Of a stretch of DNA of 14,668 nt, positions 6,596 to 13,186 are shown in pieces (the first letter of the stretch is position 1; each line of letters starts with the position of its first letter). The notes under the pieces were generated by a model. The model saw only the letters and a program-made list of their open reading frames with translations. It had not been told where the DNA came from and ran no database searches. The DNA lies in assembly GCA_016191565.1 (NCBI GenBank), contig JACPWA010000105.1, forward strand, positions 1 through 14,668, in the 5' to 3' direction. The position numbers were made by a program, and so were the translations under genes. Origin of the DNA: Simkania negevensis (lineage in GTDB: Bacteria > Chlamydiota > Chlamydiia > Chlamydiales > Simkaniaceae).

Positions 6596-7861
6596 TTAAA
6601 AGCCGTAGATCAGCTCTATTTCATACATCTTGTACTGCAGATTCGGCCCAATATTCTTATTAAGCGTAGAGGACTGTGAGTAACTTTGGAAAACGGTGAT
6701 CGTATCTGTCAGCATATAGTTAAAAGTGATCGATGGCCCTCTGTAGTTTCCAGCGCCGACTGCAGTACTGCTACTTGTAGCTGTCCCTAGCCCTTTGGTA
6801 ACCCATTTGGTACTATAAAGGCCTACCTCGGCAGCATTACCCCGTCCAATTCCTGCCCCCTCAAAGTCGGGGATAGTTTGTGCTTGCACCCACTGGTAGT
6901 TGATATCTAACGACCAATCTCCTTTTTTTCTGATTTCACCGACAGAAAACCCTGCATACCAGGCAAGATTCTCTTTGTTATGCTTAGTTACTTTTGTTGC
7001 CTTTGCTGCTGTGTTAATAAGCCCTGCTACATAAAAAGTAGTCATTTTAGAACCAAACCAGGAAGGAGCGCATTTATATCCCCATGTCCATTGAGTGTTC
7101 ATATAAGCAAAAGCTAGCTCTTTAAGAGGGTTGGAATAGTCTTTGGTATCCCAATCGATCCATGAAATTTTCGAATATAGCCCCGTATTGCCAATAGTAA
7201 GAAGGCCAAGCTCAGCAATATACCCATATTGGTTAACACTTTCATTAACGAGAAAAGGACCTCCATAGATGTAAAAATCACCAAGCGCATCAAACCACTG
7301 GGAATATTTGCCAAGAATACCATCCATAAAAGAACCAAATTGAATCTTCGAATCAAAAATGTCAGAAAAACGGCGCCGTCCTATTTCCAGATCGAGGGTA
7401 TAATCATCTGAATCAAGGACCCGTCCTCCTAAGTAGGCTCGCTCCAATTTAAGTCTGTCTAAAGTGCCACCTACAGTTCCTGCATTGTTATCAAACTCGA
7501 GCTTTACTGCAGCCCAGGTGCGATCTGTCCGGTAATCTAACATAAGATTGAGTTCAATATCCCATGCATTGGAAGCAATATCGGGAAATGCTCCTCCGCT
7601 TCCTCTTTGTTTGATCCCATTTCTTTTTTCATTAAAAGATTGAAGCTCTACCCGTACCTCGCCACTGATGATTAGGCTCCCCCCTTTCTCTTTAACCATC
7701 ACCTGTTGTTTTTTGTTTTTCACCCATTCTCGAAGCGCCTGTATATCCTTTTCATCGAGGCGTAAGTCTTCTGGTGCTGTTTCCTCTTCAACTGCATAAA
7801 GAGTGGTAAAAGCAATGCTGCAAAAAACAAGAAGAAAACTGTAGAAGTTGCGTAATTTCAT
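6596..7861 (-). CDS. Outer-membrane beta-barrel protein, putative porin
   Basis: Residues 1-23 form a signal peptide (basic MKLRN, hydrophobic core, cleavage after LYA). A short charged helical segment follows (about 33-58, LDEKDIQALREWVKNKK). The rest alternates polar and aromatic residues, typical of amphipathic beta strands, for example SLIISGEVRVELQSF (62-76), AWDIELNLMLDYR (99-111) and DWSLDINYQWVQAQ (315-328). The protein ends in ...YEIELIYGF, with the terminal Phe and alternating hydrophobics expected of a BAM-complex signal. Only one Cys is in the mature part, so it is not a cysteine-rich MOMP-like protein. The family is not certain. Among chlamydial outer-membrane proteins, the CT372/OprB-like group would be my first comparison. 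The ATG at 7861 has GGAG six bases upstream. It lies 61 bases downstream of the patatin-like lipoprotein gene on the same strand, so the two may share a transcript in addition to its own promoter. Confidence 0.75.
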   Translation of the reverse strand: MKLRNFYSFLLVFCSIAFTTLYAVEEETAPEDLRLDEKDIQALREWVKNKKQQVMVKEKGGSLIISGEVRVELQSFNEKRNGIKQRGSGGAFPDIASNAWDIELNLMLDYRTDRTWAAVKLEFDNNAGTVGGTLDRLKLERAYLGGRVLDSDDYTLDLEIGRRRFSDIFDSKIQFGSFMDGILGKYSQWFDALGDFYIYGGPFLVNESVNQYGYIAELGLLTIGNTGLYSKISWIDWDTKDYSNPLKELAFAYMNTQWTWGYKCAPSWFGSKMTTFYVAGLINTAAKATKVTKHNKENLAWYAGFSVGEIRKKGDWSLDINYQWVQAQTIPDFEGAGIGRGNAAEVGLYSTKWVTKGLGTATSSSTAVGAGNYRGPSITFNYMLTDTITVFQSYSQSSTLNKNIGPNLQYKMYEIELIYGF

Positions 7862-7887
7862 CGCCTTCTCCGTTAAATAGAGACAGC

Positions 7888-7917
7888 ATTTTATTTTAGA
7901 AGCAATATTTATCGCAA
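7888..7917 (-). promoter_or_regulatory. Possible promoter of the porin gene
   Basis: On the minus strand, TTGCGA (7917-7912), an 18-base spacer and TAAAAT (7893-7888) lie in the 61-base gap upstream of the porin gene. Transcription from here would give a leader of about 20 bases containing the GGAG Shine-Dalgarno. Confidence 0.35.
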
Positions 7918-7922
7918 GCCCT

Positions 7923-8855
7923 TTACGACTTTTGAGGAGAATCTACTTCTTTCTCTGCAAGAAGAGAGATAATTTTTGGAAGAAACTCTCTAGCAACTTC
8001 TCTTCCCCTTTGATAAATGATCTCATTTTTCTCATCGTTAAATGTCCCTAAATCTTGAAAATCCATTGTCAAGATGAGATCAGCTTCTTTCAGACAATGA
8101 CTGGTTAAAGAGCGATAGGCAATATGAAAAGAGCGGCTTGCTACATGGAAAAAATGGCTAGGTTCCTCCTTAGAAAGCTTTTCGCCAATATCCACCGCAA
8201 TGACAACTTGCGCTCCATATTTTTTAGCAATGCTGACAGGAACTGGATTGCTCACCCCGCCATCGACAAGATAACGCCCTAGAAAAAGAACAGGAGGAAA
8301 AAAACCGGGAAGTGCTGCCGAAGCTTGGATTGCAGGGATGATCTCTCCTGCCCCCAATTCTAACTCACTTCCCTCTCTTAAATCGGTTGCGGCAACCACA
8401 AGGGGGATCTTTAACTCTTCAAATGTTCTTGCTTTAAGATTCGCTTGCAAAAAACTTCGGAGCCTTTTTCCTGAAGCGATCGCAAAGCGGGCATCAAATA
8501 GAGAAAAATCGAAAAGATCAGAGCGACGCATCTTGAGAAAAATTTTCTCAAGGCGCGCAATATTAGGCTCATCTGCATAAAGGGCCCCAATGATCGCTCC
8601 TGAGCTACAACCAACAATGAAATCAGGTCTGATTCCCATTTCCTCCATCTCTTTCAAAACTCCCAAATGAGCTAGCCCTTTTGACCCCCCACTTCCTAAG
8701 ACAAGAGCTATTTTTACCTTCTCTTGCCTTGGAACAAATGTAGGAATCGGCTGAGGTTCGAGATATGCCATGCGCAAAGAGCCACAACCAGTAAAAAAAA
8801 GAAGAAAAACAGCAGATAAAAAGAGAATGAAATAATGTTTGCCCTGATTCCACAT
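7923..8855 (-). CDS. Patatin-like phospholipase, predicted lipoprotein (RssA-like)
   Basis: A serine acyl hydrolase of the patatin family. The N-terminus is a lipoprotein signal peptide with the lipobox FTGC, so the mature protein would begin at lipidated Cys24. The catalytic domain follows: the oxyanion loop GSGGSKG (54-60), the nucleophile motif GCSSG with Ser84 (82-86), the strand LVVAATDL (152-159), ASAALPGFFPPV (178-189), and the dyad Asp in DGG (198-200), followed by NPVPV. All elements needed for activity are present. Patatin enzymes release fatty acids from phospholipids or lysophospholipids. Lipid anchoring places this one at the cell envelope. The length (310) is normal for the RssA type with an added signal. 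The start at 8855 has only a weak Shine-Dalgarno. A perfect TATAAT at the expected distance upstream lies in the start of the divergent gene. The neighbours are an outer-membrane barrel downstream and a secreted repeat protein upstream. Confidence 0.88.
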   Translation of the reverse strand: MWNQGKHYFILFLSAVFLLFFTGCGSLRMAYLEPQPIPTFVPRQEKVKIALVLGSGGSKGLAHLGVLKEMEEMGIRPDFIVGCSSGAIIGALYADEPNIARLEKIFLKMRRSDLFDFSLFDARFAIASGKRLRSFLQANLKARTFEELKIPLVVAATDLREGSELELGAGEIIPAIQASAALPGFFPPVLFLGRYLVDGGVSNPVPVSIAKKYGAQVVIAVDIGEKLSKEEPSHFFHVASRSFHIAYRSLTSHCLKEADLILTMDFQDLGTFNDEKNEIIYQRGREVAREFLPKIISLLAEKEVDSPQKS

Positions 8856-8890
8856 AGTGATCTAATCTGCATAAACTAAAGTGAAAACAC

Positions 8891-8896
8891 ATTATA
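8891..8896 (-). promoter_or_regulatory. -10 box (TATAAT) of the patatin-like gene, inside the divergent gene's start
   Basis: A perfect minus-strand TATAAT occupies 8896-8891. Initiation about seven bases on would leave a leader of about 28 bases before the ATG at 8855. The -35 position (about 8914-8919) is a weak GAAAAG. The box overlaps the ATG at 8896 of the divergent gene, so the two transcripts must overlap at their 5' ends or exclude each other. Confidence 0.45.
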
Positions 8897-10332
8897 TGCG
8901 AATTTCTTTTTTTCTTTTCCTTTTTTTAGCTTTAAATTTTTTTCTGCACTCAGAAGGAAAAGTTGAGCTCATTTATGCAAAGGAATCTCTGTGCATCACA
9001 AATCTTGAGCAACTGGAAAAAGAAGAGGATCATCTCTTATACATCGACGTAAAAAGACTCGAAGAGATGATAAGAGAGGGTAATATTGTTCTTAAAGCTA
9101 ATAAAGATATTGTTTTTTCCTCCTCCTTCCTTTCAAAGGTATGGGGAAGAGGGATGACTCTTAAGGCAGGAGGGTCGATTATCTTTGAGAAAAACGCTTG
9201 CCTTTCTCTTAACCGAGGAAATTTTCACGCAAACAACAAAGGGAAATTTTTAATGAAGCAAGGAGCTTCTATTGCTACACAGGGAGGAGAGGTAATGATT
9301 GAGGGAGCCTCTTTACTTTTCGATTCTTCCATAGATGCAGGAAGGGGAAAAATCCATATCTATGGAAAGGGAGGAGAGTCGCAAGAATGCGGACTTATGA
9401 TCAAAGGAACCTCAAAGATCATCACTAAAGGAAACGGTGAGATTTTTTTAACAGGGAAAGGAGGAAACCACTTAGAGGGAAACTACGGCCTTCTTATAGA
9501 AGGAGAAGGGCTGATTGAATGCGAAGATGGAAAACTTTTCCTTTTCGGACAAGGGGGAGGAAATGATTTTAGTAGCGACAACCAGGGCATCCATCTTTCC
9601 AAAGCTCTAATCAGAACCAAAGGAAGAGGGAAGATCACGATCGAAGGCAGAGGGGGATTTGGGCAAAATAGAAATGAGGGGATTTTTCTTTCTGAAAACG
9701 GGAAAATCGAAACCTCTCAAGGAAGCATTGCTCTTATCGGTACAGGAAGAGCTCTTTGTAATGAAAATCAAGGGATCCATCTAGAAAAAGGTTCTCACAT
9801 CATCTCACACGGAAAAGGATCAATAGAGCTGAGGGGAGCAGGGGGAAATGGGAAAAGAAAAAATCAAGGAATCCTCCTCTCTGGTCCACGAACTTCTTTA
9901 GTGAACAAAAAAGGAGGTCTCTTCCTCATTGGATTTGGCGGTGGTCAGGAAGGGTATAATCCAGGGATCCATTTACAAGAGGGAGCTTCCATTTCCTCAC
10001 TAGAAGAAGGCTCTATTTCCCTAGAAGGAACTGGAGGAGGATCCTTCTCTGAGCAAAGTAGCAAAGTGTCTTGCAATGAGGGAATCCTTGTAGAGCGAGG
10101 AAAGATTTTTTCCAAAAAAGGAAATATCCTTCTCAAAGGAAAGGGGGGAAAAGGGAACCTTTCAAATCATGGGATCTCCCTTCTCGGCACGAAGCTAGCT
10201 CTTCACTCTGAAGAAGGAGAAATCTCTTTGCAGGGCAGTTCTGGAGAAGGGGAGAGCAGGGGAGTTTATCTTACCGATGAGAACATTATTTCTGCTGACC
10301 TTCCTGGAAATATAAAGGTTATTTCTAAATAA
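8896..10332 (+). CDS. Secreted repeat protein, filamentous-haemagglutinin-like beta-helix
   Basis: From the ATG at 8896 the protein has 478 residues. An in-frame GTG at 8881 would add five. I prefer the ATG because neither start has a clear Shine-Dalgarno, and a weak promoter (TTGCCC 8839-8844, TAATCT 8863-8868) would start transcription almost at the GTG. MRISFFLFLFLALNFFLHS is a signal peptide without a lipobox. Residues of the next part (LEEMIREGNIVLKANKDI) follow the pattern of the haemagglutinin-type secretion and repeat domains of FHA-like proteins. From 9391 to the end there are about ten units of 30-39 residues of the type G-I-x-L ... I-x-T-x-G-x-G-x-I-x-L-x-G-x-G-G, as expected for a right-handed beta-helix. 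It has no membrane anchor and no C-terminal autotransporter barrel, and ends ...NIKVISK. Surface, periplasmic or exported location cannot be decided. The function is unknown; adhesion or matrix binding is a guess. Confidence 0.75.
   Translation: MRISFFLFLFLALNFFLHSEGKVELIYAKESLCITNLEQLEKEEDHLLYIDVKRLEEMIREGNIVLKANKDIVFSSSFLSKVWGRGMTLKAGGSIIFEKNACLSLNRGNFHANNKGKFLMKQGASIATQGGEVMIEGASLLFDSSIDAGRGKIHIYGKGGESQECGLMIKGTSKIITKGNGEIFLTGKGGNHLEGNYGLLIEGEGLIECEDGKLFLFGQGGGNDFSSDNQGIHLSKALIRTKGRGKITIEGRGGFGQNRNEGIFLSENGKIETSQGSIALIGTGRALCNENQGIHLEKGSHIISHGKGSIELRGAGGNGKRKNQGILLSGPRTSLVNKKGGLFLIGFGGGQEGYNPGIHLQEGASISSLEEGSISLEGTGGGSFSEQSSKVSCNEGILVERGKIFSKKGNILLKGKGGKGNLSNHGISLLGTKLALHSEEGEISLQGSSGEGESRGVYLTDENIISADLPGNIKVISK
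9391..10332 (+). repeat. Tandem glycine-rich protein repeats (about ten units)
   Basis: Units begin at the Gly of each G-(I/L/V)-x-(L/I/V) motif, at nucleotides 9391, 9487, 9586, 9679, 9772, 9868, 9964, 10081, 10171 and 10261. Period is usually 30-33 residues, with one unit of 39 (9964). Motifs include NQGIHL (9586 and 9772 units), GKGGKG, GRGGFG and GAGGNG. Repeats are conserved at protein level but diverged in DNA, so they are old, not a recent expansion. Confidence 0.7.
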
Positions 10333-10363
10333 CTTCTAAGTAACATCTATAATACTTAAGCAA

Positions 10364-10388
10364 CTACCAAATCAGTAAATATTGGTAG
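10364..10388. terminator. Inverted repeat between convergent genes, possible bidirectional terminator
   Basis: CTACCAA (10364-10370) and TTGGTAG (10382-10388) form a perfect 7-bp stem with an 11-base loop, in the 101-base gap between the repeat-protein stop and the 895-residue gene's stop. No T-tract follows. A weaker CTAAT...ATTAG stem follows further right (around 10405-10423). Confidence 0.4.
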
Positions 10389-10433
10389 CAAATACCGTAA
10401 TATTCTAATTATAAATAGATTAGTAAAAATAGA

Positions 10434-13121
10434 TCAGACCTTTTTCTTAAGCATTTCGAAACCAAAACGGGGCCTGGCTTCATATTGGCGAGGAGAGCTA
10501 AATACTGTCCAAGCCTCTTTCGCTGACCCATTCAACCAATGTTTCCAAGCAGAAAGGGGAAAGCCCCTTCGGATTCGCGGATCATAGCGCCAGACTTCCA
10601 GCTCTAAAGTAGCTGGATTGACAAAGAAAGCAAAGTAGAATGTGGACCAGTTGGTGTCGGCAAACAAGCAAGGGGAAGGAGGGAGAAGCCCCTCTTTTTT
10701 AAGCGCCTTATCCAAACGAGTTGCAAGAGAAGAAGAAGGGGTTTCTTCTACCTTTGCAATCACCTCCAAAAGAACATGGTAAAATGAGGAAAAGGAAAAA
10801 AAGAGGGGAGCGGGGGAAAACATTTCTTGGAAAAGAAAAGCTGCTTGTTTTCCTTTATTTTGTTTTTCTTCGTAGAAGGAATAAAGAATTTTTTCCCCTG
10901 TTTTTAACCCCTCTGCTCTTGGAATGAGAGGGAAAGCGCTTTGTAAAAAAGAATCAATTAGATCTTTCCCTCCCCTTTTTTCTTTAGATGGGAAAAAGTG
11001 ATCGAGTAGGTCTTCTCGAAATACAGATAGAGAAACTATTTTGCTGTTTGGAGCGAAGGGTTTTTTCGAAAGGTGACCTACCTCTTTTATCAACTCTTTC
11101 GCTAAAAATGCCTGCTTTCCTTCATCAAGAAATATCTTCTGATAAAATTCTTTAGCAGGATAAAGAAGCTGATCGCGTACCCAGGTATAGGTAAATCCAG
11201 AATCGGTCCATCCTGCTTTAAAAGGAAAAAGTCCTGGCTTAAAAATATAGGCGTGGGTGGGAGAAGTGGCGAGCAGACCTTTTTCTCCTTGATCTTCAAA
11301 GGGCTTTGAAATAGGGTGGGGCAACCCTTTCATTAACTCGATGAGAAAAATGCACAAATCGAGAGGGCTATGTGGAACCCTTTGTTCTTCATCAAGGTTT
11401 CCTTCGATTGAATAATAGCAGCGAAGTAAGTTGGAGAGACTGCCTCCCGAGGTATAGCTCCAGGGTTTTTTCTCCCCTAAATCTTGGGAAAATGCTCCAC
11501 GGACTTTTTTCATCCGTTTGAGTGCAGCAGAGAGAAACTCTTTCCTCATCAGATGATGGATCACCGTAGTAGTGATCTCCTCAATGAGCTTTTTTTCCTC
11601 TTCAAATGCTAGAAAAATCTCAGTCTCAACTAAATTAAAAAAGTTTTTCAGTGCATTGATATAATCCTCTTCAGAATGGATCATTTTCCAGAAAGTAGGA
11701 TCAGCACTTCCCTGTTTATAAATTAGACGAAAACCAGCAGGGGAGTCATCATAGATCCCCTCTTCCTCAAACATTTCTACGTCATATACTTCTTGAAAAA
11801 AGTGGGGAAACTGTTCAAAGTATTTATTCATAAGGGGAGAAAAAAACTGGGAAAGCCTCTCTGCCCGTTTTCTCCCCTTTTCATAGAGATCTTGTGTAGC
11901 ATGGATATGATGCTCAGTAGCAATCAATGTAGCCTTGAGCGTACGCGCTTGCTCATAGGAAGAAGCAGAGCGGAGTAGAGCATTTTGGGTATTTTCCTCA
12001 TCAATTCCCCGCTTATATTCGACATATGCCTTCTCCATTCTTTTTTTTTCTTCATTAAAGCTCTCTTCTATCTTTTGATAGATTATTGCGCCAATCCCAT
12101 CCTCTTCCTTGGGATCAAGCCCTAAGCTATTTACGAGATTCCATTTGGAAACTTCCACCTTATAATCACTAAAAGTAGCAAGGGTAAATTCCCATGTTTT
12201 TAAGAGGGGATGGGCGACTTGGGCACAAAAGAGCCTTTTTCCCCTTTCAAATTGCGAAGGATTTAGAATCTTTTTGAGAAATTGCTCCACATTAACAAAT
12301 TTTTGTTTAGAAATAAGAGAGGAAAATTCTTGGTATAGCGTTTCCCCTTTTTCCTGAAAGGAAAGGGAAGGGTCGAGCACTCTTACTTCGCCGAGCACTT
12401 CAATAATGGCTGGAGAGTAGAGGAAAGGAATGTGTGATAGGGGAGCTCTTTTTTTTAGATCTCCCTCTCCCCAGCTTAAACTAATCGGTGCAATATGTTC
12501 CTTTCCGGCAAAGGTTCGTTTGACCGAAAAGATAGAGAAAAGATCAACTAAATCGATTAGAAACTGCTCTTTCTGCTCTCTTTGGATCAGAATTGCTGGA
12601 GCAGTAGCAAAGCAAGAGCCAAGAGTTTGTCTTAAAGGAAAAAGGAGAGCAGAAAGAAGCGCCCTTCTCATCTCTTTCTCCTCTACTTTTTCCCCCTCCT
12701 TCAGGAGAAGGGAATCTCTGATCAGCCCCTCTAAAAATTTATTTTTTAAGGGGGATCTTAGCCTTTCTACAAGAGAGATAGCTGTCTTTTCCTTTAAGAA
12801 AAAGGCAAGCCCCTCCTGCATGTGCTTTTTTACCTCTTCATCAAAAAAACCGTTGGGATAAAGAGGGGCCTGCTCTTTTTCCATCGCTTCTAACACTTTT
12901 TCGATTTTCTCTATGGAAAGTTTCCCCCTCTCATCGATCAGAAAAAAAGCAAGGGAGCGGGCGCGATACAGATGGCGAAAAGAAAAAGAATCTTGCACCT
13001 GAGAAAGATCGAAATAGAAAACCCTTTCACTTTCAAAAAAAAGGTCGATCGCTTTCCAAAGAGTTATAGCTTTTTTATAGTAGAGGTGGGGATATATACT
13101 GCATAGAGTACCAAAGCCCAT
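10434..13121 (-). CDS. Large conserved-looking protein of unknown family, possible papain-like cysteine peptidase
   Basis: An 895-residue soluble protein without signal peptide or membrane segments. The ATG at 13121 has AAGGA nine bases upstream. I do not recognise the family. Residues 165-174 read QTLGSCFATA, which resembles the Gln and nucleophile Cys region of papain-like peptidases (Q ... GSCW-A), with Gln165 and Cys170. Near the C-terminus, CLFADTNWSTFYFAF (818-832) resembles the Asn-Trp part of that fold. A catalytic His is not obvious: His623 in SPTHAYIF or His781 in FYHVLLEV are candidates, and neither has the usual spacing to Asn824. The middle (about 350-440) is rich in Glu, Lys and Ala and probably helical or coiled-coil. 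Other marked motifs are PWSYTSGGSLSNLLRCYY (553-570) and FKAGWTDSGFTYTWVRDQ (634-651). It is divergent from thrS with a 65-base gap and convergent with the repeat protein. Peptidase activity is inference. It could equally be an unrelated fold. Confidence 0.75.
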   Translation of the reverse strand: MGFGTLCSIYPHLYYKKAITLWKAIDLFFESERVFYFDLSQVQDSFSFRHLYRARSLAFFLIDERGKLSIEKIEKVLEAMEKEQAPLYPNGFFDEEVKKHMQEGLAFFLKEKTAISLVERLRSPLKNKFLEGLIRDSLLLKEGEKVEEKEMRRALLSALLFPLRQTLGSCFATAPAILIQREQKEQFLIDLVDLFSIFSVKRTFAGKEHIAPISLSWGEGDLKKRAPLSHIPFLYSPAIIEVLGEVRVLDPSLSFQEKGETLYQEFSSLISKQKFVNVEQFLKKILNPSQFERGKRLFCAQVAHPLLKTWEFTLATFSDYKVEVSKWNLVNSLGLDPKEEDGIGAIIYQKIEESFNEEKKRMEKAYVEYKRGIDEENTQNALLRSASSYEQARTLKATLIATEHHIHATQDLYEKGRKRAERLSQFFSPLMNKYFEQFPHFFQEVYDVEMFEEEGIYDDSPAGFRLIYKQGSADPTFWKMIHSEEDYINALKNFFNLVETEIFLAFEEEKKLIEEITTTVIHHLMRKEFLSAALKRMKKVRGAFSQDLGEKKPWSYTSGGSLSNLLRCYYSIEGNLDEEQRVPHSPLDLCIFLIELMKGLPHPISKPFEDQGEKGLLATSPTHAYIFKPGLFPFKAGWTDSGFTYTWVRDQLLYPAKEFYQKIFLDEGKQAFLAKELIKEVGHLSKKPFAPNSKIVSLSVFREDLLDHFFPSKEKRGGKDLIDSFLQSAFPLIPRAEGLKTGEKILYSFYEEKQNKGKQAAFLFQEMFSPAPLFFSFSSFYHVLLEVIAKVEETPSSSLATRLDKALKKEGLLPPSPCLFADTNWSTFYFAFFVNPATLELEVWRYDPRIRRGFPLSAWKHWLNGSAKEAWTVFSSPRQYEARPRFGFEMLKKKV

Positions 13122-13186
13122 TTCATTTTTTCCTTGTCCCTGCTAAGCTAGTTTTAATAGCAGAATCTATCATTTGTAAACTTTTT
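13122..13186. promoter_or_regulatory. Divergent promoter region of the 895-aa gene and thrS
   Basis: Toward thrS, TTGTCC (13134-13139) and TAATAG (13155-13160) are 15 bases apart. Toward the minus gene, TTTACA (13180-13175) and TATTAA (13159-13154) are also 15 apart. The -10 elements overlap. CTGCTA (13140-13145) and TAGCAG (13158-13163) form a 6-bp inverted repeat across the overlap. There is no T-box or other long leader ahead of thrS, and no clear Shine-Dalgarno before its ATG. Confidence 0.3.

Noticed and set aside
8623..8892. Minus-strand frame reading MCFHFSLCRLDH...
   Set aside because: It overlaps the patatin lipoprotein gene in another frame, and all patatin motifs are in the accepted frame.
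12430..12861. Plus-strand 143-residue frame opposite the 895-aa gene
   Set aside because: Antisense of a Lys/Glu-rich segment, rich in Ser/Phe/Arg and without a family signature or plausible start site.
13122..13186. T-box riboswitch ahead of thrS
   Set aside because: The 65-base gap is too short, and there is no T-box sequence or terminator/antiterminator pair.
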